DNA of 64,000 bases from Pseudomonadales bacterium. GTDB lineage: Bacteria > Pseudomonadota > Gammaproteobacteria > Pseudomonadales > Azotimanducaceae. Under the pieces are notes generated by a model. The model worked only from the letters and a program-made list of their open reading frames with translations, had not been told where the DNA came from and did no database searches. Position 1 is the stretch's first letter. Every line of letters begins with the position of its first letter. Shown in pieces: positions 8,970-18,513 of the stretch. A program made the translations under genes and the position numbers. The DNA is taken from NCBI GenBank assembly GCA_022827245.1, contig JAJDTI010000033.1:1-64000 (forward strand), read 5' to 3'.

Positions 8970-10665
8970 CCCGCAGCGGCAGCAACCGCAAAGACTCGTT
9001 GAAATGTCGAAACCGGTACGTCGTCCGCAGACACGCCTGCTCCGCCGCTGCCACACGTCCCTTCCAACTCACCCGCGAAGACTCGCGAACCTCGCCGGAA
9101 AGAAACGCCACCGCCAAGTCGGCCGCCATCGCCGCCGTTTGCCGTGCCGCAATCCCGCTGAACGGCAGAAACTGCGCTCCGCAACCACCATGATTCCGCA
9201 TCGTGATCTGATCTTCAGCAAGGAAGTTCAGGTTGGACGCGAGTCCAGGTTCGAGCGTGTTGGGATTCACGTACGCGCAGTGCCAACACCCTGGCGAACC
9301 CGGTACCGCCAAGATCGCGTGTCCCCCAACGCCGTAGCCCTCGAGCCAGCAATTCACTGTCGGGACGTCCACTTCTTCCTCTAGGCAAAACTCCGCGAAT
9401 GCACGCTCCACGGTCGGCGACCCGATAGCGATGACTACCAGATCGAAACCGCGCAACACCTCCCTATCCCGTAGCTTCTCCAGCCGCTTGTCCCAAGGCT
9501 TCACCTCAGCCCACGGGTGCTTCAGCCCCAGTTCCTCCGCTACCGCCTTACACTTCAGCATGCCGACGTGACTTAACGACAGCGTATGTCGGTACAGGTT
9601 TTCCTCCGACATCTCATCTGGGTCCGAAATCGTCACCCGTCCCACGCCCGCCGACGTCAACGAATACGCGACTTCGCTACCAACCGACCCGCACCCCACC
9701 AACAACACTGACTTCCCACCGAGATCCAGAGACCCGCCGCCCCGGGGAACGAGCGATCCCCGGGACAGCGACCTGACCCTAAACGGGGTTACCCTCCATC
9801 CCCCTTCCCGGGCCTCGACCTCCGATGCCGGCAGCGGCGCCCTCGTTCGCGACCGCCAATGAAGCGCAAACAGGGCGACACCGCCCGGGATCTCCGCACA
9901 AAACACGACCCAATAGTCTGAGCTCTTCTTGCGGTACAGTCGCCGCAGCGCCCTGCGACCGGCCGAGTCAACATCCGCGATCGTGTCGAAGTACCACCCC
10001 GGCACCGACTCAATCAACGCGGGCGGCGGCTTTACTCGATCTAGGCGCAGCCCGACGCCCTTGCCCGCCGTCGGCCGTCGATCCCAGTCCAACCACCTCC
10101 GTGCGGCTGCGAACCGCCCATCCGTCGCCGAACCTGCCGCCAATAGTAGAGGTTTCGACCGTGGGCTCTCTTCCCCATCACGACGAAACGGCTTGACCTG
10201 CAACTCTTCCGTCGTCGTCCCATCCCACGCCGCATACAGTTCTCGTACACCCTTCCTGCCACCGCAAAGCAAATCCCAGTGCGCCCCGAACTCCCGCAAC
10301 AGCTCATTCCGGTTGTACGCGGGATCCTCGATCAGCTTGGTCAGCAGCCGCTCGTGTTCCTCGACTGTTTCCCGATACACGAACTCCGGCCGATCCCGAT
10401 TGACCGACGTCGACTCGGCGTCACCGATGCAGACTTCACCGCCATCGCGCTCCCCAATGGACAGCACATGCGCCAGCCGACCGAATCCGTGACCGTCCGC
10501 TAGATCGAAGCGAGGCACACGCAGCAGTTCATCGCGGAACTCGTGCACCAACACCAAGGGTCGCCCTGCAGCTTGCAGGGTAATGGTCAGCTCGTTCCCG
10601 TTCCCGCCCAACGCCGCGTCATAACCGGCGTCCAGCAAACTCCTACAAATGCTGTCCGCATTCAT
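8941..10665 (-). CDS. cap2: CBASS Cap2, E2-E1 (ThiF) fusion
   Basis: ThiF nucleotide-binding motif VLLVGCGSVGSEVAYSLTSAGVGRVTISDPDEMSEENLYRH; operon context. Confidence 0.88.
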   Translation of the reverse strand: MNADSICRSLLDAGYDAALGGNGNELTITLQAAGRPLVLVHEFRDELLRVPRFDLADGHGFGRLAHVLSIGERDGGEVCIGDAESTSVNRDRPEFVYRETVEEHERLLTKLIEDPAYNRNELLREFGAHWDLLCGGRKGVRELYAAWDGTTTEELQVKPFRRDGEESPRSKPLLLAAGSATDGRFAAARRWLDWDRRPTAGKGVGLRLDRVKPPPALIESVPGWYFDTIADVDSAGRRALRRLYRKKSSDYWVVFCAEIPGGVALFALHWRSRTRAPLPASEVEAREGGWRVTPFRVRSLSRGSLVPRGGGSLDLGGKSVLLVGCGSVGSEVAYSLTSAGVGRVTISDPDEMSEENLYRHTLSLSHVGMLKCKAVAEELGLKHPWAEVKPWDKRLEKLRDREVLRGFDLVVIAIGSPTVERAFAEFCLEEEVDVPTVNCWLEGYGVGGHAILAVPGSPGCWHCAYVNPNTLEPGLASNLNFLAEDQITMRNHGGCGAQFLPFSGIAARQTAAMAADLAVAFLSGEVRESSRVSWKGRVAAAEQACLRTTYRFRHFNESLRLLPLRDENCGHCGG

Positions 10666-11696
10666 GCACCCTGCGACGTCCTTACGATTCCCGGCGTCGC
10701 ATAGGTCGCCTTCTTGGCCTTGGAACCTCCCTTAGGCGGTTCTGGTATCTCGAAGTCGTCGCCGAACAGCTTGTGCAGGATCTCGCACTGCTTCCGCTCG
10801 TCGTCCTCGGCCGCAACCTTGTCCAGCTGTTCCACCAGCCGCTTCAGTTTGTTGTGGAGCTGCGTACCCGTCTCCAAGCTGGATCCGTCGAAGATGTCCC
10901 GAAACGGCTCCTTGGGAAGCTTCACGCTGACCCGGAATCGGCCCTCCTCCTCTTCAACGAAGTAGCCGCCGTTCAGCACGGCTTCGACCGTGTCGCGCAA
11001 CGCCACCAAGTCCTGCCGAGCCCCTTCCGTGCTGAAAGACGGCACATACCGCTCCTTCAACATCACCGTCAACCCTATCGAGAAAACCTTCGCCCGCACC
11101 GCGTCGCTGAACTGCACGTCCCGCCAGCGCTTGCTGTAACGCACTAGCCGGCGGAACTGGCTCCGTTTCTCCTCCGCGTCGTCGCCATAGTCGCTGTCGT
11201 CGTTGATCCACTCGATCAGCCCAAGAGGGTCGCAGGCCGACCACTCTCGGTTGTTTTCGTCCGAGTTCTTCTTTCCGACCGCGAGGTAGTGCTGATCGCC
11301 GTCACGCTTGTAGATGATCAAGTCGATGTGCACGTCGTCGCTCGCGTAGTCCGCTGTCACGCACGGCTTCTTGATCTTCGCATTCTTGAAACCCCGCCCT
11401 TCAAGGACATCAAGCGCCTTCTGCTTGGGAATCACCGGATTCTCGGGCGCGGCGTCTTCGTCGATCACCAGCGCTCGGTCAATGTCGTAGTCGCCGTTAA
11501 CCGGCTTGACGCCGGTATGCGTCTTCAGCGATCCCTGGATGAAGTCCGTGACGAGCGGATATCCGGCTTCCTTGAAGGCGTCTCTCACCTCCGCCTTGAT
11601 GCTGTCGTCCCGCTCCCGAGCCGCCTTATAGGCGTCGTCCTCTCGACCGAGCTTGATCTTCTCGTGAAACTTGTCGACGTGAGTCTGAATCCCCAT
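10662..11696 (-). CDS. CD-NTase (CBASS cyclic oligonucleotide synthase)
   Basis: NTase motif QGSLKTHTGVKPVNGDYDIDRALVI, downstream DVHIDLIIY; first gene of the operon; start at MGIQTHVDKF (11696); 4-nt overlap with cap2. Confidence 0.88.
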   Translation of the reverse strand: MGIQTHVDKFHEKIKLGREDDAYKAARERDDSIKAEVRDAFKEAGYPLVTDFIQGSLKTHTGVKPVNGDYDIDRALVIDEDAAPENPVIPKQKALDVLEGRGFKNAKIKKPCVTADYASDDVHIDLIIYKRDGDQHYLAVGKKNSDENNREWSACDPLGLIEWINDDSDYGDDAEEKRSQFRRLVRYSKRWRDVQFSDAVRAKVFSIGLTVMLKERYVPSFSTEGARQDLVALRDTVEAVLNGGYFVEEEEGRFRVSVKLPKEPFRDIFDGSSLETGTQLHNKLKRLVEQLDKVAAEDDERKQCEILHKLFGDDFEIPEPPKGGSKAKKATYATPGIVRTSQGA

Positions 11697-12081
11697 GGGT
11701 CCTCCCTGGCTCCGTTCTTCTTTCTCGCGCGCCCACTCACCGTCTCGACCAGCCGCCGCCCGCGAGAGCGGGCTCACCGAGCAGTCCACCTACCTGACGC
11801 TGGGCGCTGGACCCCACTGAAGGCGACCGGCCGGCACCCGGTTTGCAGCACCAGCCTTCACCCTTTTCGCTGACGGTTCTTTCGTAGCTTCTATCTGTGG
11901 GCCTTTCCCGTCTTTTCAACCCCTCCGCCTTCGTCGCTCTACTCCATCATCGGCTCAACACCACCACCGCGTTTGCCACGGCCTATGCCCCACCCGCGCG
12001 TCAACTTCGACCCCGTAGGCTCCCTCTCCTACGTCGACACGACGCCGTTTGACACCTCGCCCCCACGGGGGGACACATCTA

Positions 12082-13344
12082 CTACGCAACGCCGCCCGCA
12101 TCCGACGGATCCGACCCGCTTCCACCGATGGCATGCACCACTGCCAGCTCCCATCCGTGGGGCTGCACCCGCAACACCTCCGCTACCGCCGCACACCGCC
12201 AGCGGTCCCACTCGAGCCCGCTGGCGCGGGCGGCCGACCAGATGCAACCCTCCAACCACGCCCGGTCCGAATCCCTGGCGTCCTCCGGCGTCAGCGTGGC
12301 CGCCAGCCGCCTCCCGAGACGAATCCCCGCAGCCGTTTCCGTTTCCGCCGCGAGCACCGCTTCCACCTGTTCCGCCAGTTCCGCCTGTTGCGCCGGCGAC
12401 TGTTCGTGGGCGCGGACCTTGACGGACCAGTTGCCGGCTTCGTCCCGGTCGATCCTGGCCGCCACCACGCCGCTCCCCGCGCGACCCTTCCAACGCACGA
12501 ACACCGGCTCGCGGCGCGCGGGGCGGTCGGCTTCGGCGAACAGGCGCTGGTAGAGTCCGTCGGCGGCCACGTCCCCGGGGTCCAGACGCTCGGCGCGAGG
12601 AATGGCCTTCGGGCGGCGCGTCTCGTCGGCACACGCCGCCGCGAGGCGGTCCGCGGCCCTGCCGGCGAACTCGTGCATCACGGGACGCACCAGGCGCTCG
12701 ATCCACGCCTCGCCTAACAACACCGACGCGGTCTTGAGCGCGCGGGACACCCAGGCTCGGTGGCAGCCGAGTTCCTCCGCCAGCGCCGACTGGCTCTCAA
12801 ACACGCCCGCGTCGAGCATCGCCCTCCACTGCAGCGCGTTCTCGAGATAGGAGACGCCTGCAGTCCATTCGTTCTCGCCGTGCATCAGCGCAGCGCACTG
12901 GCTGTCCGCGAACGCCGCTTCCCGCACCTCGGCCCGCCACGGCACCCCGGCGCGGCGGCACGCCTCGAGACGGCGCACCCCGAAAATCACCTCGACCTTG
13001 TGGCCATCCCCCGCTGGCAGCCTGCGCGCGAGTCCGAGCTGCTGCTGGCCGTCGCGCCGGATCGACGCCGCGAGCGCATCCAGCGACGCGTCGTCCATCC
13101 CGGACCCGGCCCGGTTGTGGAACCGCCACGGGCGCACATCCGACGGCTCGAACGCCTCGACGTGCACCACCTCCGTCGCGCCGCCCGAGCGGTCGAGGGG
13201 CTGCAGCGCCGGCGGCAGCGACCGGGTCCCGTCCGTCACCGCACCGTCGCGCTCCATGAACAGCGACGCGCCGGACGTATCCCGTCGGCCCTTCCGCCTG
13301 CGTCCCGCCCCCAGCGGCTTGCCGCCCCGGTCGCCGTCAGCCAT
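12082..13344 (-). CDS. parB: ParB/RepB/Spo0J-family partition protein
   Basis: ASIRRDGQQQLGLARRLPAGDGHKVEVIFGVRRLEACRRAGVPW; HTH LAEELGCHRAWVSRALKTA; overlaps parA. Confidence 0.85.
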   Translation of the reverse strand: MADGDRGGKPLGAGRRRKGRRDTSGASLFMERDGAVTDGTRSLPPALQPLDRSGGATEVVHVEAFEPSDVRPWRFHNRAGSGMDDASLDALAASIRRDGQQQLGLARRLPAGDGHKVEVIFGVRRLEACRRAGVPWRAEVREAAFADSQCAALMHGENEWTAGVSYLENALQWRAMLDAGVFESQSALAEELGCHRAWVSRALKTASVLLGEAWIERLVRPVMHEFAGRAADRLAAACADETRRPKAIPRAERLDPGDVAADGLYQRLFAEADRPARREPVFVRWKGRAGSGVVAARIDRDEAGNWSVKVRAHEQSPAQQAELAEQVEAVLAAETETAAGIRLGRRLAATLTPEDARDSDRAWLEGCIWSAARASGLEWDRWRCAAVAEVLRVQPHGWELAVVHAIGGSGSDPSDAGGVA

Positions 13345-14533
13345 CCGCCTCCTCCCACGCCCGCACGATCTCGCCCTCGATCTCCGCCAGCGCCGGCAGC
13401 AGCCAGCCGAGAATCCGCCGGTCCGGACGCTCGGCGCCGCTCAGCAGCGTGCCGCCGAGCGCAGCGCGCTCCGGAATTGCGCCGGTCGCGAACAGCGGAG
13501 CCCGCGCGAGGTAGTCCCCGAGCCGCTCGCGCATCAGTTCCAGCGTCTCCATCTGCCGTCGCTTGGTCCGGTCCACGCGGCTCGCGATCAGCCGCACGAA
13601 CGCGTAGCCGCGCTCTCCCAGCCGCCCGCGCACGTCTCCGGCCATCCGCAGGTACTGCTCGGCGCTCGCAAGGTCCAACGCCGTCGGCGGCACCGGCACG
13701 ACCACGCCCGTCGCCGCCACCATGATCGCCACCGACAGCATCGACAGCGCCGGGGCCGAGTCCAGCACGACCACGTCGTAGGCAGCCTCCACCGTCGCGA
13801 CGCCACGCGCCAGCAAGCCGTACACGCCCGCCACCTGCTCGGGGCGCGACGCGGTCAGCGTCATGCGGAAGAGCTCGAGGTCCACCGCCTGCAGGCCGAT
13901 GCACGCGGGGACCAGATCGACGCCCTCGAATGCCGTCTCGCGGACCGCGTAGTCGAGCGCCTTTTCGCGCCCGAGCACGTACGGCACGAGCGTGTCGTCC
14001 TCCGCGAAGTCGAGATCCGGCACATGCCCGAAGCTCGCCGTCGCGCTCGCCTGGGGATCGCAGTCCACGAGCAGCACCCGGTAGCCCTCCCGCGCGAGGT
14101 ACTGCGCCAAGTGCACCGCGAGCGTGCTCTTGCCGACGCCGCCCTTGAACGCCTGCACCGCAACCCGGGCCGTAGGCGCGTCCCCTCGGCCGCGGCGTTG
14201 CGCGAGCGCGTCGCGCAGCGCGTTCATCTCCCGGAGACTCAAGCGCGCCGGCCCGCGACCAGCCAGCGACGCCCCCGTTTCGACGGCCAACTCCCGAACG
14301 CGGGATCGTTCCGTTCCCAGCGCGGCGGCGGCCTCCGCCATCCCGAAAGGCAGGCCGGTCCCGTCACCGGCCTCCCGCCCGGCTTCGCCGTCCGCGAGCG
14401 ACTCCAGGAGCCCGCCGACGGCGTCCGCCAGCGCCTCGAGGTCGTCCGCGACCACGCCGACGCCGCGGCTACCGTTACCGACCCGGCCCGTCTCCACCGC
14501 CTCCGTGTCCGAACCTTCGACCCATGTCCCCAT
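13337..14533 (-). CDS. parA: ParA-family partition ATPase
   Basis: Deviant Walker A FKGGVGKSTLAVHLAQYLAREGYRVLLVDCDPQASAT; Walker B VVLDSAPALSML. Confidence 0.92.
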   Translation of the reverse strand: MGTWVEGSDTEAVETGRVGNGSRGVGVVADDLEALADAVGGLLESLADGEAGREAGDGTGLPFGMAEAAAALGTERSRVRELAVETGASLAGRGPARLSLREMNALRDALAQRRGRGDAPTARVAVQAFKGGVGKSTLAVHLAQYLAREGYRVLLVDCDPQASATASFGHVPDLDFAEDDTLVPYVLGREKALDYAVRETAFEGVDLVPACIGLQAVDLELFRMTLTASRPEQVAGVYGLLARGVATVEAAYDVVVLDSAPALSMLSVAIMVAATGVVVPVPPTALDLASAEQYLRMAGDVRGRLGERGYAFVRLIASRVDRTKRRQMETLELMRERLGDYLARAPLFATGAIPERAALGGTLLSGAERPDRRILGWLLPALAEIEGEIVRAWEEADG

Positions 14534-14628
14534 TGTCGCCCATTCCTCCCGCCGGCGCAGGTCGCGGGCCTCCCGCCGCCGCTCTCCCAAGTGCCCGCGA
14601 GACGCCTTTCGCGCTTTCTTGCGCTACG

Positions 14629-16314
14629 ATGGACACACCCATGCGGCAGGCACCCAAACCCACTGATCGGCGACACCGACGACTCGAACAAACAGCCCCC
14701 AGCAGCGAGACCGCGCGGTTCCTGCGCAACCTCACGTCGCTTCCCGACGCCGAGTTCGCGGCCACCTACTCGCCCGCCATCCACGCCGTGCTCGCCCGCT
14801 ACGCCGACCTTCCGAATCCGGCGGCGGCCAGGCGCGAGCTGCTCCTTGCGCTCAAGGCCGCCCTCAAGCGGCGGCGCGCGTTCATCCTGCCGCGCTTCAC
14901 CCAGGCCGAGGACAGTTGGCGCATCCGCGAGTGCGCCACCTACGCCGTCGCCGTCGCCGTCCTCGTCGAGCATGCGGCCGCAACGCTCGCGCCCGATCGC
15001 AACGCGCAACCGACCGATCCCGACGAGTGGACGCGGCTCCTCGCGGACCCGGACGCCGATCCGGACGCCGGCTCGCGCGCCGCGCTCTTTCACGCCATCG
15101 TGCCGACGCGCGGCCGCCGCTGGCTCGCCCGCGAGCCCTTGGTGCGGACCCTGGTCGCCAACTACTTCACCGACACCGCCCCGAACGAACTCCGCGACAT
15201 CGTCGGCCCGGTCGTCGAGGGATTCGGCCAAGAGCGCCAGGCGCTATCGTCCCCCGACAACGACGACTCCCGGGCCTCCTCCGCCGGTGCCCCCGAGCAG
15301 CCCTCCAATTCACAACCGCCGCCGCACCGGCCGCGGCTCCTCAAGCGCGCGCTCGCATGGGCTCGCGGCGCTTTCGGCGGAAACCGAGGACCAAGCGCCT
15401 ACCGCCCCCCGCTCCGCAAGGAACCCGTCGTCACGCACGCCGCACTTCCAGAGCACAACTCCTCGGGCGACGACGCGGCAGCGCCGGAACCCGCGCCCCA
15501 CACTCCCTCCTTTTCCCACCCGCCACCAATGCTGGTCGCCGCGCCGTCCTCGCCACCCCCAAAAGCCGCCGCCGAGAGCCAAGTCCGGAGCCTTCGCACA
15601 CCAAAGGCGCCGCCACAACGCTCCCCGGGCGGGCAGGTCGCCGACCTCCTTGATGGCCTCCCCGCCGCGCCCGAGACTCCACCCCCGCTCTCGGCGCGAC
15701 CGCGCGACATCGGCGACCACGGCGCTTCCTCGACGCGCATCGGCCACACCGCGGACTACGCGCGCGGCCTCATGGTCGAGAACGCCTTGCGCCCAACCTC
15801 CCAAACCAAGTCCTTCGTACTCCCGGGTCCCGCACCCGGGACCACCCGGCAACCGCTCGACATCGACGCGCTGTTCCCCCCGATAGCGGATCCCAGGCGC
15901 GTGCCCTTCGACGCTATCGCCGCCTGGATCGCCTTCCGCGACCAGCTCGTCGAGGCTCTCCGGTCCGGCGCGCAGAGCGCGAACGGAGAGCGCTCCCTCG
16001 TCCACCTCCTCGACGTCGGCGTCTTCCTCGTCTGGCCCCACATCGTCCTGCCGTTCGCCGACGAAATCCGTCTCCCTCCGCAGGCGATCAAGGCCGCCAT
16101 GCGCACCGCCGGCGTCCTCGCCATCAACCGCGCCGACCGACAGGACGACCGGCACACCTTTCCCGCCTTGACCGGCGATCCGTCAGTCACCTGCCGCGGC
16201 GTCGTCACGCTGCCCGAGTACCTCTGGCCGGGTGCCTCCGGCCGCCCCGTCGAGACCTCTACTTTCGTCCGTCCGCCCGCCATCTACGGGCAACGCCACC
16301 GCCGTCCGCACTGA
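14629..16314 (+). CDS. TraI/MobH-relaxase-like protein, probably degenerate in HD motif
   Basis: KRRRAFILPRFTQAEDSWRIRECATYAVAVAVLVEH resembles the TraI_2 core; C-terminal region resembles TraI_2_C; canonical HD histidines not evident. Confidence 0.4.
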   Translation: MDTPMRQAPKPTDRRHRRLEQTAPSSETARFLRNLTSLPDAEFAATYSPAIHAVLARYADLPNPAAARRELLLALKAALKRRRAFILPRFTQAEDSWRIRECATYAVAVAVLVEHAAATLAPDRNAQPTDPDEWTRLLADPDADPDAGSRAALFHAIVPTRGRRWLAREPLVRTLVANYFTDTAPNELRDIVGPVVEGFGQERQALSSPDNDDSRASSAGAPEQPSNSQPPPHRPRLLKRALAWARGAFGGNRGPSAYRPPLRKEPVVTHAALPEHNSSGDDAAAPEPAPHTPSFSHPPPMLVAAPSSPPPKAAAESQVRSLRTPKAPPQRSPGGQVADLLDGLPAAPETPPPLSARPRDIGDHGASSTRIGHTADYARGLMVENALRPTSQTKSFVLPGPAPGTTRQPLDIDALFPPIADPRRVPFDAIAAWIAFRDQLVEALRSGAQSANGERSLVHLLDVGVFLVWPHIVLPFADEIRLPPQAIKAAMRTAGVLAINRADRQDDRHTFPALTGDPSVTCRGVVTLPEYLWPGASGRPVETSTFVRPPAIYGQRHRRPH

Positions 16315-16431
16315 CCCTGCGCCGGTCCGCGCGGGGCTGCGCCGCCGTGCGCACGTTGGCCGCGGAAACCTAAAACGCTATGATTTTCAGCGGGTTATTG
16401 AACAGGCGCAAGCCACCTTGCGGACGCCCGA

Positions 16432-17229
16432 GTGACCACCCACAGACCCCTCGACCTACCGCCGGACGCCGTCGACGACGACGGCAACGAGATCTTCGAG
16501 TCGAACCACGGGGTCCGCTTCTTATCCTCCCCGGAAGCCAAGTTCGCCAACGTGCCGGCGCCCACGCCCGAGGAAATCGAGCGGGACTTCCGCAACGTCA
16601 CGCCCGCACCCGACGCGCGCGTGTTCATGCTTCGCACCATGCAGGCCAGGCAACTCTGGCTCGGCCGCCTGCCGCCAACCCGTCCGGGCGACGGCGTGCG
16701 CATTCCCGGGATCTCGTTCGCGCACTTCATTCTCACCGGCCTGCTGCGGCGCCGTGCCGGCACGCTCGACGTCTGTCTCGACAACCTCACCCGCCACGCC
16801 GACGCGACCGTGCGCGGCATCAACGGCTGGCGCCGCAAGAACGACCGCTGGGTGCACCGCGCGATCCCGGACGGCGCGAAGCCCCTCAGCGATCCCGCCA
16901 CCACCGCGCGCTTCTTCCTCGAGACCCAGTTTCCAGCGCTGATGAAGCTCGGCACCGCGATCGCGCACTTCGACAGCGTCTTCGCCGAGGTCGCCGCCGC
17001 CACCGAGATCGCCAAGGACGTGCGCGTGTGGAACCCCAACCTGAGGTACTACCGCGTCCACTTCGGCGCGTTACGCTCGATCCTGTACGCCGTGCAGGCG
17101 TCCCGGAAGCTCGACCTGCCGCGTCCGGCCGATGCGCCGCAACGGTTCGATCTGTTGGATCCCGGGCCGCTGCCGGGCCGAAAGGCGACCAACGCCTCCG
17201 ACCCCGCTCCGGCGCCGACGCCCGAATGA
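16432..17229 (+). CDS. Conserved hypothetical, possibly ICE-associated
   Basis: Long ORF with element-like codon bias, downstream of the MobH-like gene, overlaps the next ORF. Confidence 0.5.
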   Translation: MTTHRPLDLPPDAVDDDGNEIFESNHGVRFLSSPEAKFANVPAPTPEEIERDFRNVTPAPDARVFMLRTMQARQLWLGRLPPTRPGDGVRIPGISFAHFILTGLLRRRAGTLDVCLDNLTRHADATVRGINGWRRKNDRWVHRAIPDGAKPLSDPATTARFFLETQFPALMKLGTAIAHFDSVFAEVAAATEIAKDVRVWNPNLRYYRVHFGALRSILYAVQASRKLDLPRPADAPQRFDLLDPGPLPGRKATNASDPAPAPTPE

Positions 17230-17495
17230 CCGTGCCCGTCGTCAGCAAAACCACTGTGCGCCTGTACCCGCCCGACGTTGCGCTCATCGACGCGTGGGCC
17301 GCCGCCAATCCCGATCCGGACACCGGCCTCACTCCCAGCCGGCCCACGGCAATGCGGCGCATGATTCGGACGATATGCCGTACCTCGCCCGACGCCTCGG
17401 ACAGCGACCAGGATCGACCTGCGTCCCGCAAGGATCTCCACCTAGCCGTCACTGCCATCCTCGACCGATTGCCTCCCCAAGAAGGCGGGACTTAG
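17226..17495 (+). CDS. Small protein, ribbon-helix-helix-like
   Basis: ATGA overlap with the upstream gene; VSKTTVRLYPPDVALIDAWAAANPD...LTPSRPTAMRRMIR. Confidence 0.45.
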   Translation: MTVPVVSKTTVRLYPPDVALIDAWAAANPDPDTGLTPSRPTAMRRMIRTICRTSPDASDSDQDRPASRKDLHLAVTAILDRLPPQEGGT

Positions 17496-17542
17496 CCAAC
17501 CTCGAAAGGCGCAGCAAAGTGCCCGGTCGCGCCGCCCGTGCT

Positions 17543-17884
17543 ATGGTTATCCAAACAGGTTCAAGAGCACTCCGGGCCGTGACGAAGGAAACTCTTCTCG
17601 CCCACATTCAGGCGCGCATTGGTTGCCTCCATCCAAAGGGTGGCGAGCCGACCGCCGTCGACGCCTGGCTCTCCAACCCGGGCGAACCCGTCGATCTTGC
17701 CGCCTTCGGCGTGGGCGAACCACCGCACGAATTCGACTTCGCCGCTTGGTGCGCGACCCCAAACCCTGCCTTTGCCGGCCGTACGCCGCAACAGGTCATC
17801 GACGACGGCACGGAAACCGAGCGCGACCAGCTCGCCGACGCCGTCGACGCCATCGCCGCCCTATTGGACGGCGCCTTCTCTTGA
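17543..17884 (+). CDS. Xre/MbcA/ParS-like antitoxin (toxin-binding domain)
   Basis: AWCATPNPAFAGRTPQQVIDDGTETERDQLADAVDAI matches the toxin-binding domain pattern; adjacent RES toxin. Confidence 0.75.
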   Translation: MVIQTGSRALRAVTKETLLAHIQARIGCLHPKGGEPTAVDAWLSNPGEPVDLAAFGVGEPPHEFDFAAWCATPNPAFAGRTPQQVIDDGTETERDQLADAVDAIAALLDGAFS

Positions 17885-18281
17885 ACCCGGCCGACGCGCA
17901 CCGGCTACCCATCACGCCGCTCCCGAGTCGAACCTGGTACCGAGCCGTCGACCCGGCGTTCGCCAGTGCCGCACCGCGTCCAAGCATCGGCATCACCCGT
18001 TTCAACGACGGGCCTTCAGGCTCTTCCGGCTACCGCCTGCTTTGCTTCGCGCCCGACCCCGTCACGGCGCTTTACGAAGTCGAAGCCCTGCTTGGATCCG
18101 TCTTCTCGTTCGCGGTCCCCAACCCGTTTCGCGGTGTGGTCGTAACTCGCCACACCGTTCCTCCACTCGACGTGGTCGACCTCGGCGATCCAGCCAACCG
18201 CAGCCTTGTGGGCACCACCCGTCAGGAGCTCACCGGCGACTGGCGCGCCTACCGCCAACCCCGGGCCGCTCCCGCCCCTGT

Positions 18282-18513
18282 ACCCTTCCCAGTGCTCCGT
18301 GCCGAAGGCGCGGAGCGGCAGAACTGCCGGGAGCTACCTACCGCCCCTAGTGCCGAGAGCACCTGCGTAGGACCTGTGCCCCGGCAGTTCCGCCACGATG
18401 GATGCCCAGTGAACAGTTAGCGCTACGAGCGCCGGTACAGGGACAGGCAGGCATCGTGGCACGCCAGGGCCCCGGCTGACAACCGGGACGAGGAAGGGAC
18501 TGCGGGAGGCGGG
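18282..18513 (+). ncRNA. Candidate IS110 bridge RNA region (left-end noncoding)
   Basis: About 230-nt noncoding left end with 11-bp IR (18321-18331 / 18380-18390) and further hairpins; position matches known IS110 bridge RNA location. Confidence 0.4.

Noticed and set aside
12998-15886. 962-aa + ORF overlapping parA/parB
   Set aside because: Overlaps convincing ParA/ParB on the opposite strand; Arg/Pro/Ser-rich composition typical of GC-rich false ORFs
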